Shown in pieces: positions 28,401 through 35,078 of a stretch of DNA of 64,000 nt. Source of the stretch: Lachnospiraceae bacterium UBA7196 (GTDB lineage Bacteria; Bacillota; Clostridia; Lachnospirales; Lachnospiraceae). Each line of letters begins with the position of its first letter. Positions within the stretch are counted from its first letter, which is position 1. A model generated the notes under the pieces. It was given only the letters and a program-made list of their open reading frames with translations, was not told where the DNA came from and did no database searches. The stretch is taken from the NCBI GenBank assembly GCA_002490835.1, contig DKUU01000026.1:5347-69346 (forward strand), in the 5' to 3' direction. Both the position numbers and the translations under genes were made by a program.

Positions 28401-30204
28401 TAGCTGGCAGAGCTTCTCAGATCCGTATCATCAGTCTGAGCATTATGTTTCGAGAAATAATAACTTATGCCGCGCCGATAAGGAAAAGGGCAAGTGGATA
28501 CTGACCTATCGGGTCAACAGACTGACGCAGGCGTCGAAGTATGAGATTGAGGTAACGACCTTATACGGAGAGGCATTCTCTCCCAAGACGGCCAAGAAGG
28601 CGGTGAGCACGACGAAACTGCCGGTATGCGATAACCTGTATACCAATAAAAAGTATGATGGCGGATTAAGTCTCACCGGAACTACTTTCGTGTCAGGGAA
28701 TACGTACAGTATTAATGTAGCGAGTGGCGATTACAGCGGCTACGTATATCATGATAAGGCGCGGATTGCCGGCACGGATACGCTCACGTGGACTGTTTCG
28801 GATAAGAAGGTGGTGTCAGTAAAGGCGATACCCGGCGGATTCAGCGCATCCCTGAAAGCGTTAAAGCCCGGTACGGCTGTGATCGAATTAAAGTCGAAAG
28901 TCCTTAAAGGCGTTGTTGCGAGAAGAACGGTTACCGTATACGCGGTGGGCGACGCCTACAATAACAGGGATTACTATGGCGATAATGAGAATCTGCGAGG
29001 CGAAAGTACTTGGAAGCCGGGCGTCGTGACAGAGCTCAAGGTCGGCGTTGCCGAGCCTGTGGAACTGAGCGGCGGACAGAGTAAGAAGTTCCGGATTACA
29101 TTGACGGAGACTGGTAAATACAGCGCATATAAGATTCCGCAGACCGGCGGCAACGGAAGCCTGATTGGGGCCGAATATGATAAATACAATGCCGGCGAGG
29201 TAACAATAACGTATACTGTAAGCGGACCTTTCACAGGCAGCGTGATCGTAAAGAAGACCGGCGAGAGTTCTAGTAGTGCGGACGCATTTAAGAACAGGAA
29301 GCAGATCAGCCTGAATGAGGAGTTTACGAGTCAATATGGCGCGTGGTATGTATTTACGGCGCCGGAAGACGGGCTGTACGGCTTTAAGAGCGGATCGTAC
29401 ACAGTGGCGAGTGCTGTTAGGGTGTATAAACAGAGTGCGGACGGGGAAGCCAATACCACCGATGAGATATCATACCACTATCTCTTCGAGTTGAAGAAGG
29501 ATGATCTGGTGTATCTGCAGTCAAGCAGCAGTGATTCATTGCGGCTTGTAAAAGATCCGTTTGAGACGATCACAGCCGACAGCAGCGTGACGGTGTCCGC
29601 CAGATCGGAAAAGTGGTTTGCATTTACGCCCGCGGAGAAGGATATGTATGAACTGAAATATCCGAGTTCGAGTTCCTTCGGATGCTCGGTCTACTTGGTC
29701 TATGATGAAACATTACGCGGGATGGATCATGAATATTATCATGGACAGTATGATGAGTCAGGTGAGTATATCTACACTTGTGGATATGCACTGGACAAAA
29801 AATGTATCATCTATATGAAGAATTACAGCGGCGTGAACAAAACCGTGCAATTCATTAAGAAGAATGCTTACCAGAAGTTCGGCGAGGACGGAACCTATAC
29901 GGTCACGAACCGGAAGTTCGAAAGTTATGAGGATTATTTATATCTGACCTATAAGGTACCGGCTGACGGCAGCTATACGTTCTCCTATGAGACGACGGAC
30001 AGTAATATTTTCGGAAATGCGAGTTTGTTTAAGGGAAATAGCGATTCAAGCTTAGATTATATGAGTATTTCCAGCAGCAGTGGTCAGATGAGTGCCCAAA
30101 CCCTCTCAAAGGACGACGAAGTTTATTTAAAAATATCGGCAGATAATTATCCTGTAACGTGGTCGGAAATCAAATTTACTGTCAAGAAAAATGACACACC
30201 TTAG
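22489..30204 (+). CDS. Giant secreted multidomain surface protein
   Basis: 2571 residues, GGAGGAG site before ATG. Signal peptide MSELKKLFQVKRILAMALAA...ATAHAA (cut near 34). Residues 62-120 are a 16-residue tandem repeat rich in Asp, Gln and Thr. Residues about 140-1300 are repeated beta-sandwich modules of the MBG/YDG kind, each with a [VN]AGTYxLRV-type strand. Then Big_2-like (about 1385-1475), fibronectin III-like (about 1480-1590), Big_2-like (about 1745-1790), second fibronectin III-like (about 1890-2045), another Big-like domain (about 2075-2140), and four C-terminal pre-peptidase-like beta domains (about 2187, 2270, 2357 and 2457 on). No LPxTG, SLH or other anchor is visible, so attachment is unknown. 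A role in adhesion or the surface layer is inference. Confidence 0.85.
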   Translation: MSELKKLFQVKRILAMALAAVMTVTSLPATAHAAEPGDPQTAVETPAEDVSAQDETQDPEAGDAQQTEADAAQISETGDAQQTEADGAQASETGDAQQTEADGAQTLETGDAQQTGDTQQPTAQAELGESVFESFVDEFEAEYKLSGDGTPVSPVADESGKKLSAGFLGNFYITVNNEETSVGLDNTANEIVATVTYQWFAGDTALGEAKKLTEEGALPVDAGTYKLRLVLPEKADTYKGATADYTYEITKSSVTVSAGNPEAVSVGTKAKDVPVPEIYSVSAGNGKSFTYVKDDPATPDNEAANNEVAFTVTIKDAATGVSLEAEDALVKDGEYVISITPEFIGAKKAEYDKNYSFTHCDDVKLTIGELKETRLTLTPDASYNAKQAAATADDRALHIIEAAAFTESLQNLKYTSAVEEKDGQDAEGKDKWKAVTVKEEELTGAWYTTASYGGTWTEKDKTYCNLTLGSKMDAAPVNAGVYVYRVSYAGDQKVYAASYADIVVVVDVKEIVVKPVVPDGTKFYDGQSVYDVLSQIDYNLFEAKDGTTAYEKKDNMWGTSYVPSGKTQPYKPDFKLVEITKDKDGKETGRQEYTTLNCGSAVLGKENEYLVYFSGYKNVYTASGNISDRKGINARVDSMNPDTCGFKVKDDPETLETYFCTLTVDEKNKAVDVSAIEAAAKDKGKMTQEKVGALDGAFTKTYNGAAVFGLHADYKQAKLTSGESDPVKNFTYTWSKSGYSVEELLAEEPVNPAEPDGAKVPAVSEEDLENGEWEFYAWPPSNAGVYRLRVAYKNSRTQGYADPVDLYFVIKKQKAVLKYASTEALVGNVGNDINTFLENYGQKLAEGTTLTPELEQPTTAADWKNEYLAEANALYTYEINWIFKREVAKEDGTTTWDPYTGVLGSEDKYVLAINDIEIGCRYYGKGNFDVDKPDVRIPITVKAMGTNDIKFDGITTTDGKKIEKEKTYDAESVYTLIKDELAKCNAPVIVKSGADGKETKEAVNLAGVPYGIVYKVEWDPELWYIEGDNRTYEGGLPMEEADWAWATQAGTYTIGVSFSGNENYAPLPYTKLAEITVKQKELILTVPTLEKEFEAGQTVSDVLSAAHTAFLELPEVVKPADGVAGDSLKADMEKYFTITEKGGRSGFLAWYDDESYFSAPSMSVYDTVNEWELDYNEMLQGAGDQRYRLRVEVGYVGFLNAECSNNYTVTEINPAQDTPIKVVRGASAVAMNEYGGKKVDISDEVTVPEKVTGSIVKEHTVRILDGISYYNSSSSNQEGNFVKVEITAPAEYDSINWSKVYYEQAIKNAAKDRLIGTITAETVYNDNDSCYESKLSFTYDATKRDGEEQKDLDFSISWEEGYSEHFVFQFSTAVLLGNLMEAAEPKSLAFNAPQTTMVVGQEQQLDVKITKVQNADIICLGYEVTDGKAETMHVDEFGRVTALKAGKATVEVFPMHLVNGKKERLGTKFAKATITVKEVSAPKVTKVVAKNSSLNVQYTLPNEGDGYRREIYVVEGKNVNANAIKGMVEGMKNEQWQGTFAVAPEFLDRSDELNYRIYDYKKAAYTTTVSVWIDDLQPNTEYTVYVRNVSAMRSFADDCKVTLSAAGTAKGGKTALKSVDEITAQLTENENVKLAYIDSETPEDLGLDTPEEIQEAIRDAGVVTYKVPLTAKNAQISLEGLFMDAAGDKAAPERDYVPLPLAKANLQALKSTFAAPKMAYYFYSYIYEGNDAYYGTPRFEENGYTKTSNIATIANNGKVTLKQPGWVTIVAIDTVSGTESNQLTVHVTAEADSMRGKGASMQVGQTLRLEKLVEYKQGNVVLNQNNYSTYGRIDVKAAQESLKQVDTNECFGISDDGYLTAFGKTTKPLEIKLKDKKLNAEVTVKISAKDLEAVKGLKTANVIDNRFDVQFEMNPYAEAYRIEVRDAAKKTIRSIYVENIPHAGGEWDEWGYDDNYDWVRVPWNDDDWGSNSWQSFSDPYHQSEHYVSRNNNLCRADKEKGKWILTYRVNRLTQASKYEIEVTTLYGEAFSPKTAKKAVSTTKLPVCDNLYTNKKYDGGLSLTGTTFVSGNTYSINVASGDYSGYVYHDKARIAGTDTLTWTVSDKKVVSVKAIPGGFSASLKALKPGTAVIELKSKVLKGVVARRTVTVYAVGDAYNNRDYYGDNENLRGESTWKPGVVTELKVGVAEPVELSGGQSKKFRITLTETGKYSAYKIPQTGGNGSLIGAEYDKYNAGEVTITYTVSGPFTGSVIVKKTGESSSSADAFKNRKQISLNEEFTSQYGAWYVFTAPEDGLYGFKSGSYTVASAVRVYKQSADGEANTTDEISYHYLFELKKDDLVYLQSSSSDSLRLVKDPFETITADSSVTVSARSEKWFAFTPAEKDMYELKYPSSSSFGCSVYLVYDETLRGMDHEYYHGQYDESGEYIYTCGYALDKKCIIYMKNYSGVNKTVQFIKKNAYQKFGEDGTYTVTNRKFESYEDYLYLTYKVPADGSYTFSYETTDSNIFGNASLFKGNSDSSLDYMSISSSSGQMSAQTLSKDDEVYLKISADNYPVTWSEIKFTVKKNDTP
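22672..22815 (+). repeat. 48-bp tandem repeat, three units plus a partial fourth
   Basis: Units at 22672, 22720 and 22768 encode GDAQQTEADxAQxxET; a partial copy GDAQQTGDTQQ follows. It lies just after the signal peptide and probably forms a flexible stalk. Copy number may vary in frame. Confidence 0.9.
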
Positions 30205-30263
30205 AGCTAAAGCAGACGGGTGCCGGAGCGCTGACAGGTGTCATTAGATAACACAACAGAAGC

Positions 30264-30295
30264 AGGACTGTGGAAGATTTTCCGCAGTCCTGTTT
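30264..30295 (+). terminator. Rho-independent terminator of the giant gene
   Basis: AGGACTGTGGAA pairs perfectly with TTCCGCAGTCCT around a short loop, followed by GTTT. Confidence 0.85.
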
Positions 30296-30394
30296 CTATG
30301 TGCGCTGCGCGGACGTCCGTTTCCGGTTTATTGTCTGCCATACCGGATAAAAGAAGATACCGGATCATACTGTATGAAAGCGCATTGACAGGCA

Positions 30395-30477
30395 TTGACA
30401 AATATTCCGCCGTGCGATAATTTTAATCTGTAGGGAGGAGGCTGTATCAATTCTCTAAAAGAGTGATTTATGCAGCC
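30395..30477 (+). promoter_or_regulatory. Promoter and leader hairpin of the AAC(6')-like gene
   Basis: TTGACA (30395-30400), 17 nt, TAATTT (30418-30423). In the leader, GGCTG (30440-30444) and CTCT pair with AGAG and CAGCC (30473-30477), giving an imperfect hairpin ahead of the start at 30510. The remaining part of the gap back to 30296 shows nothing I recognise. Confidence 0.55.
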
Positions 30478-30509
30478 GGGAATTTGTGGCATTTTGGAAA
30501 GAAGGAAAA

Positions 30510-30944
30510 ATGATTAGAAAGGCCTCAGAAAACGATAGCGAAATCATAGCCGGACTTGCGGTCAAACTGTGGGAGGATAATTTGGCAGAGGAACTTGCGG
30601 AAGAATTTGCGGCGCTTATGCAAAAAGATACCGCCTGCATCTTTTTGAAATATGAAGGTGACACACCTGTCGGTTTTGCCCAGTGCCAATTGCGAAGCGA
30701 TTATGTGGAAGGCACGGAAACATCGCCGGTCGGCTACTTAGAAGGCATTTTCGTTTTGGAGAATTACCGTAAAAAAGGATATGCCAAAGAACTGCTGCAT
30801 GCCTGCGAGGCATGGGCGAAAGAAATGGGCTGTGAGGAATTTGCCAGCGACTGCGAACTAGAGAATATCGATAGTTTGGGCTTTCATATGGCGGTGGGTT
30901 TTGCGGAGGCGAATCGGATCATCTGTTTTACAAAAAAACTATAA
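30510..30944 (+). CDS. AAC(6')-like aminoglycoside N-acetyltransferase
   Basis: 144 residues from ATG 30510 with GAAGGAAA upstream. A small GNAT close in layout to the AAC(6')-I family: start MIRKASENDSEIIAGL, VGYLEGIFVLENYRKKGYAKELL (acetyl-CoA loop), CEAWAKEMGCEEFASDCEL and end LGFHMAVGFAEANRIICFTKKL. The xxFASDxELxN and R-I-[IV]-C-F endings are typical of enzymes acetylating the 6'-amino group of aminoglycosides. Whether it confers resistance cannot be told; it is chromosomal with its own promoter and no mobile context. Confidence 0.75.
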   Translation: MIRKASENDSEIIAGLAVKLWEDNLAEELAEEFAALMQKDTACIFLKYEGDTPVGFAQCQLRSDYVEGTETSPVGYLEGIFVLENYRKKGYAKELLHACEAWAKEMGCEEFASDCELENIDSLGFHMAVGFAEANRIICFTKKL

Positions 30945-30978
30945 CATATAGTATTTGGAGATAAAATGCCTGCGAAAT

Positions 30979-31007
30979 TTGGTTTATAGATTATAAGCTG
31001 ATATAAT
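30979..31007 (+). promoter_or_regulatory. Promoter of the uridine phosphorylase gene
   Basis: TTGGTT (30979-30984), 17 nt, TATAAT (31002-31007). Confidence 0.6.
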
Positions 31008-31059
31008 AGAGAATGAAAGAAGTTGGGAAGATATTTGCCAGAGAAGGGGGTCAATGATA

Positions 31060-31830
31060 ATGAAAAATTATTCGGAAGATGCGAGCAGACAGTACCACAT
31101 CCAGGTGGCGCAGGGCGAGGTGGGGCGCTATGTGATCATGCCCGGCGATCCGAAGCGCTGTGTCAAGATCGCACAGTATTTTGACGATCCTGTCTTGATT
31201 GCGGACAACAGAGAATACATCACCTATACGGGCACGCTCGACGGCGTGAAGGTGAGCGTGACTTCCACAGGCATCGGCGGACCTTCCGCGGCGATTGCGA
31301 TGGAGGAACTGGTGCGCTGCGGCGCTGATACTTTTCTGCGCATTGGCACCTGCGGCGGAATGCAGACGGAGGTAAAGAGCGGAGATATCGTAATCGCGAC
31401 GGGAGCGATCCGCATGGAGGGGACGAGCAGGGAGTATGCGCCCATCGAATTTCCCGCGGTGCCGGACCTTACTGTGACAAATGCCCTTGTGGAGGCGGCA
31501 AAGAAACTGGACTGCCCTCATCATGTGGGCGTGGTGCAGTGTAAGGATTCCTTTTACGGGCAGCATGAACCGGAGACGAAGCCCGTCAGCTATGAGCTGG
31601 TGAATAAATGGGAGGCGTGGAAGCGGTTGGGATGTCTGGCTTCCGAGATGGAGTCGGCGGCGCTTTTCACAGTGGCCAGTTATCTGCATGTGCGGGCGGG
31701 TTCCTGCTTTTTAGTGGTGGCTAATCAGGAGCGCGAAAAGCTGGGGCTGGAAAACCCGGTGGTGCATGATACGGATATGGCAGTCCGCGTGGCGGTGGAA
31801 GCGGTGCGGGGGCTGATTAGAAATGGCTGA
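31060..31830 (+). CDS. udp: Uridine phosphorylase
   Basis: 256 residues from ATG 31060, 9 nt after AAGGGGG; ATG 31054 is too close. PNP/UDP family: MPGDPKRCVKIAQYFDDP (phosphate-binding GDPxR), VTSTGIGGPSAAIAMEEL, LRIGTCGGMQ (nucleoside phosphorylase signature) and SEMESAALFTVAS, whose Glu binds ribose. It splits uridine with phosphate into uracil and ribose-1-phosphate for pyrimidine salvage in the cytoplasm. Single-gene unit. Confidence 0.92.
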   Translation: MKNYSEDASRQYHIQVAQGEVGRYVIMPGDPKRCVKIAQYFDDPVLIADNREYITYTGTLDGVKVSVTSTGIGGPSAAIAMEELVRCGADTFLRIGTCGGMQTEVKSGDIVIATGAIRMEGTSREYAPIEFPAVPDLTVTNALVEAAKKLDCPHHVGVVQCKDSFYGQHEPETKPVSYELVNKWEAWKRLGCLASEMESAALFTVASYLHVRAGSCFLVVANQEREKLGLENPVVHDTDMAVRVAVEAVRGLIRNG

Positions 31831-31916
31831 GGGTTTATAATTTGGAAACCGCTATCCGCGTGTGTAAGATGAAGCAGCTTAAAGCATATTTAAGTGATTA
31901 TAAATACATCGAACGA

Positions 31917-31945
31917 TTGACACCAAATACGACACCACATATAAT
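31917..31945 (+). promoter_or_regulatory. Consensus promoter of hicAB
   Basis: TTGACA (31917-31922), 17 nt, TATAAT (31940-31945): a perfect consensus, with the ribosome-binding site AGGAGG only 7 nt downstream (31952-31957), so the leader is very short. Confidence 0.8.
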
Positions 31946-31965
31946 ATAAACAGGAGGTATTCAGA

Positions 31966-32223
31966 ATATCAAAGTGGGAGAAACTACTAGCACGAATTTG
32001 TTCTTTGTCGAAAGATCTCCGATTTGATGAATTGTGTAAGGTGTTAGTCAGTTGCGGATATGAGATGAATCACCCAAAAAGCGGAAGTAGTCATTACACG
32101 TTTAGGAAAAAGGGATGTAAACCAATTACAATACCAAAACATGAGCCAATTAAGAAAGCTTATGTTGAGATGGTGAGAGAGATTGTAGAAAGTGAGGCGG
32201 GAAACGATGAAAACACTGAATGA
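31966..32223 (+). CDS. hicA: HicA-like toxin with ATA at the expected start
   Basis: Up to 85 residues if begun at 31966. The domain RFDELCKVLVSCGYEMNHPKSGSSHYTFRKKG...ITIPKHEPIK matches HicA mRNA-interferase folds, including the catalytic His in GSSHYTF. A perfect AGGAGG (31952-31957) stands 8 nt before codon ATA at 31966, where homologous reading (SKWEKLLARICSL) suggests ATG once stood. The next usable start is TTG 32005, without a ribosome-binding site. It overlaps hicB by 17 nt. The toxin may be poorly made or silenced. Confidence 0.75.
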   Translation: MSKWEKLLARICSLSKDLRFDELCKVLVSCGYEMNHPKSGSSHYTFRKKGCKPITIPKHEPIKKAYVEMVREIVESEAGNDENTE

Positions 32224-32569
32224 TTATATGAAAATGTCTTATCGAATGGAGATTGTGGAAGATAAAGATGAGGGAGGGTTTGTGGTTTCCTATCCTGATC
32301 TTCCGGGATGTATTACTTGCGGTGAAACAGTAGAAGATGCAGTGGCAAATGCAGTGGATGCCAAGAGGGCATGGCTTGAAGCGGCGCTTGAAGATGGAAT
32401 TAAAATTAATGAACCCGACAATTTGGATGACTATTCTGGTCAATTCAAACTGAGGATACCTCGCAGTTTACATCGTTTATTAGCAGAGCATTCCAAAAGG
32501 GAAGGTATTAGCATGAATCAGTATTGTGTGTATCTTCTTTCTCGTAATGATGCTGTTTATTCAAAATGA
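32207..32569 (+). CDS. hicB: HicB-like antitoxin
   Basis: 120 residues from ATG 32207, inside the end of hicA. The N-terminal HicB fold has YRMEIVEDKDEGGFVVSYPDLPGCITCGET; the C-terminal part (FKLRIPRSLHRLLAEHSKREGISMNQYCVYLLSR) is a ribbon-helix-helix DNA-binding domain with Arc-like features. It should neutralise HicA and repress the operon at 31917. Confidence 0.88.
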   Translation: MKTLNDYMKMSYRMEIVEDKDEGGFVVSYPDLPGCITCGETVEDAVANAVDAKRAWLEAALEDGIKINEPDNLDDYSGQFKLRIPRSLHRLLAEHSKREGISMNQYCVYLLSRNDAVYSK

Positions 32570-32701
32570 AAAGTTTTACGTAGTATAGATAGATTAAATG
32601 ATGAGTGCGATATTGTGCAAAGAGGGTATTCGCTTGTATATCAACATAGGAAGAACAGTGAGATAGATTGTCCTGTTTTTCATATTGTGTCGGGTAGGTA
32701 A
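32570..32701 (+). pseudogene. Gene fragment after hicB, related to a second fragment at 34955
   Basis: Directly after the hicB stop, the same frame stays open for 43 codons to TAA 32699-32701 and ends EIDCPVFHIVSGR. A closely similar ending, DMDCPVFHMVSSRK, is found after the Nudix gene. I do not recognise the parent protein. Both look like leftovers of one gene family. Confidence 0.4.
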
Positions 32702-32739
32702 GGTAAATGAATTTATTTTAGTAGGAGAAGACTTTATTT

Positions 32740-32943
32740 ATGAGTAAATATGACCCGTTATGGAATTGGATCAAAGAAAATGGAGCGGAAAGCTTCAAGC
32801 TGACCTATGCTGAGATTGAGAAAATTGCAGGTTTGCCGATAGACCATTCTTTTCTGACATGTAAAAAAGAATTGTCTGAATACGGTTATAAAGTCGGGAA
32901 AATTTCCATGAAAGAGCAGACTGTGGCCTTTGAGAAAATGTAG
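32740..32943 (+). CDS. Small DUF7662-like protein
   Basis: 67 residues: SKYDPLWNWIKEN at the start and LTYAEIEKIAGLPID after it, the pattern of small DUF7662 domains (YDPLxxYL...F-x-EIExIL). No function is known to me. It has a GGAGAAG site upstream and is 11 nt before the SpoU methyltransferase, so probably co-transcribed. Confidence 0.65.
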   Translation: MSKYDPLWNWIKENGAESFKLTYAEIEKIAGLPIDHSFLTCKKELSEYGYKVGKISMKEQTVAFEKM

Positions 32944-32954
32944 GGAAGCAAAAG

Positions 32955-33776
32955 ATGAAGGAAACAAAAATATCCACGAAAAATAACATATTCCAGAAAT
33001 TTGAAGTATTGAAAACAAACCGCAATAAGCGCTACAGATACCATGAGTTTTTGGTGGAAGGCGTCCGCAGTCTGAATGAAGCGGTGAGGAATCATTGGCA
33101 GATCAAGTCTTTTTTGTATGATAAAAACAATCTTTCCGACTGGGCAAAAGATATGATACATAACGTACAGACGGACAATAATTACTGCCTGACGCCGGAG
33201 CTTATGAAAGAATTGAGCGGCAAAGAAGACACTTCTGAATTGATGGCGGTCATTGAAATGCGGGAGGATGCACTGGATCAGGTCACGCTTTCCGAGAATC
33301 CTTTTATTGTTTTGTTTGACCGTCCCTCGAATAAAGGAAATCTGGGAACAATGATACGGTCCTGTGACGCGCTTGGCGCCGATCTATTGATCATTACGGG
33401 GCATGCGGTGGACTTGTATGATACGGATGTGGTGGTCTCGGCGATGGGGTCTTTTTTTAAGCTGCCCGTGATCAGGATTTCCGATAATAAGGCGTTGTTT
33501 GACTTTATCGATAAAATGAAGAAGACTTATCCCGATTTTACTACGATAGGGACAACGGCGCATCACGAAAAGGCTGTTTACGAACTTGACCTGACGGCTC
33601 CGCTGCTGTTGATGATGGGCAATGAGACCACGGGGTTAAACAGGACCTTAAAGGAATGCTGCGATCGGCTCTGCACGATTCCGATGGCCGAAAATTCTTA
33701 TGCCACCTCATTTAATGTGAGCTGCGCCGCTTCGATCCTGATGTATGAGGTTACGAGGCAGAGGGGGATGAATTAG
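32955..33776 (+). CDS. SpoU/TrmH-family RNA 2'-O-methyltransferase
   Basis: 273 residues. N-terminal substrate-binding domain (RYRYHEFLVEGVRSLNEAV) and C-terminal SPOUT domain with motif 1 DRPSNKGNLGTMIRSCDALG, motif 2 LLLMMGNETTGLN and motif 3 IPMAENSYATSFNVSCAASILMYE, forming the trefoil-knot AdoMet site. Close to RlmB/TsnR-type enzymes that methylate 23S rRNA ribose; a TsnR-like role in thiopeptide resistance is possible but not shown. Confidence 0.85.
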   Translation: MKETKISTKNNIFQKFEVLKTNRNKRYRYHEFLVEGVRSLNEAVRNHWQIKSFLYDKNNLSDWAKDMIHNVQTDNNYCLTPELMKELSGKEDTSELMAVIEMREDALDQVTLSENPFIVLFDRPSNKGNLGTMIRSCDALGADLLIITGHAVDLYDTDVVVSAMGSFFKLPVIRISDNKALFDFIDKMKKTYPDFTTIGTTAHHEKAVYELDLTAPLLLMMGNETTGLNRTLKECCDRLCTIPMAENSYATSFNVSCAASILMYEVTRQRGMN

Positions 33777-33804
33777 ACTAATTTGCGTCGAAAGGACTAG
33801 AAAA

Positions 33805-34161
33805 ATGATCATTTTAGATAAAAAGTATACCATTAAGGAATTGAATGAAATAAACTCTTTTGCAAACGGATTTGTGAAAGGAGTCGTGGATTTGAATTTA
33901 GAATTAATTGCGCTGGATGCAGATATGCACTATGAACTGGCTGATTATCTAAAAGAACAGCGGGGATCAAAGGAAATTGATTTGTGGGGTTTCAATTTAT
34001 GGCTGGAAAATCAGTCCATTAATGAAATTCTAGAATATGATTCCTTTATCAATATTCATAACAATCAACTTCATGGTTTCCCGCGTGGTGGAATGGGGAT
34101 ATTAGATTTGAATATCATGGAAAAAGCAACGGAGGTAATTTGTAAATGGATTCAGTTTTGA
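33805..34161 (+). CDS. DUF5674-like protein
   Basis: 118 residues. The order of features (FAxGFVKGVVDLxLELIAL, ALDADMHYELADYLKEQRGSK, DLWGFNLW, EYDSFINIHNNQ, VICKWI) agrees with DUF5674 proteins, which have a GGELHxDxE...GSxQxxLWGINxY pattern. Function unknown; often found in small toxin-antitoxin-like pairs. It overlaps the next gene by 16 nt. Confidence 0.6.
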   Translation: MIILDKKYTIKELNEINSFANGFVKGVVDLNLELIALDADMHYELADYLKEQRGSKEIDLWGFNLWLENQSINEILEYDSFINIHNNQLHGFPRGGMGILDLNIMEKATEVICKWIQF

Positions 34162-34445
34162 GGGAAAAGTGGTTTGATTTATCACTTGTGCAGCAAATGA
34201 TAAATATTGGAAATGAAGTAAAACGAGGTCTGAAATTTGATTCGGATCCGGATAAGAAAACTATGTTTTTCCAAAAGGCGATACAATATACCCAACTTAC
34301 AATGGAGGATGTTAAAAATGCTCACGTTTTACCGGAATTATTGATTAGTAAAGAAGTGCTGGAGGATTATTTCGGAGAGCATAAGCTTGCCTGCTCTGCA
34401 GAGCAGATTGGCAGATATTATCAAGCATATCAATACCTTTTGTAA
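34146..34445 (+). CDS. Small helical protein, partner of the DUF5674-like gene
   Basis: 99 residues starting inside the end of the DUF5674-like gene (16-nt overlap, so coupled translation). Four or so helices: LSLVQQMINIGNEVKRGLKF, KTMFFQKAIQYTQLTME, LISKEVLEDYF and AEQIGRYYQAYQYLL. I do not know the family. The tight coupling suggests a two-component module with its neighbour. Confidence 0.55.
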   Translation: MDSVLREKWFDLSLVQQMINIGNEVKRGLKFDSDPDKKTMFFQKAIQYTQLTMEDVKNAHVLPELLISKEVLEDYFGEHKLACSAEQIGRYYQAYQYLL

Positions 34446-34488
34446 TTCCTTTAAAGGGAATTTTTAGGATTTTGAAAGGATTATCAAT

Positions 34489-34950
34489 ATGCCAAGACAA
34501 ATACGAACTTCAGCAAAAGCAGTTATTATTCAAAACGGCAGATTACTTACAATAAAGATAAGTGACGGCAAAGAGGAATGGTACATCTTGCCCGGCGGCG
34601 GACAGGACTGTGAAGAGATGCTTCCGCAGACTGTGGAACGGGAAGTGAGAGAAGAAGCGGGAATAGAGGTCAAATGTAAGGATTTGCTTTTTGTGATAGA
34701 GGGGGTTCATGGGGAAGATTTTCACAGAGTGGATCTGGTATTTTTATGTGATTATCTGGGAGAAGCTTCCAATGCAGAACTTCATAGGGATACGAATCAA
34801 ATTGGTTTTGAATGGCTGGATTTGTCTGTATTGAATCGGTTGCCCTTGTATCCGTCAAAACTCCGCCGTCCGATCATGAATTTCTATGAGGGGAAAGAAT
34901 ACAAAAAATATCTGGGAAATGAGGAGATCGGTGATCCGGAATGTGTGTGA
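34489..34950 (+). CDS. Nudix hydrolase
   Basis: 153 residues, with GGATTATCA upstream. Nudix box G-x5-E-x7-REVREEAGIE at about 39-62 (GGQDCEEMLPQTVEREVREEAG), complete. It hydrolyses a nucleoside diphosphate linked to another moiety; the substrate is unknown. Its last codons (EEIGDPECV) lie in a 27-bp segment that recurs before the kinase gene at 36058, so gene order was once Nudix-kinase, with the AbiF locus inserted between. Confidence 0.85.
   Translation: MPRQIRTSAKAVIIQNGRLLTIKISDGKEEWYILPGGGQDCEEMLPQTVEREVREEAGIEVKCKDLLFVIEGVHGEDFHRVDLVFLCDYLGEASNAELHRDTNQIGFEWLDLSVLNRLPLYPSKLRRPIMNFYEGKEYKKYLGNEEIGDPECV
34920..34946 (+). repeat. Direct repeat, left copy, flanking the AbiF locus
   Basis: 27 bp starting TGAGGAGATCGG, 25/27 identical to 36037-36063. 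It covers the end of the Nudix gene. A second reading frame through it encodes MCVMVIW, matching the kinase start MCRMIIC. Confidence 0.8.
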
Positions 34951-34954
34951 TGGT

Positions 34955-34993
34955 GATATGGATTGCCCTGTTTTCCATATGGTATCGAGCAGG
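34955..34993 (+). repeat. Imperfect copy of the fragment at 32662-32698
   Basis: Encodes DMDCPVFHMVSSRK in one frame and matches the sequence after hicB (EIDCPVFHIVSGR) at about 75-80% of bases. It is a remnant of an unidentified gene. Confidence 0.6.
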
Positions 34994-35043
34994 AAACTAA
35001 ATAGTCTGTCTTTGAAAAAACATTGTAAAATATCAATTTTATA

Positions 35044-35072
35044 TTGATTTTTATATAGAATTTGCATATAAT
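35044..35072 (+). promoter_or_regulatory. Strong promoter for the AbiF-associated RNA
   Basis: TTGATT (35044-35049), 17 nt, TATAAT (35067-35072), preceded by TTTGCA. Transcription would begin near 35079, just before the structured RNA. Confidence 0.75.
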
Positions 35073-35078
35073 ACAAAC

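Noticed and set aside
31869..31949. Short frame MKQLKAYLSDYKYIE...TPNTTPHII before hicAB, resembling an integrase C-terminus
   Set aside because: The similarity is weak and the stretch coincides with a perfect consensus promoter, which explains the sequence better.
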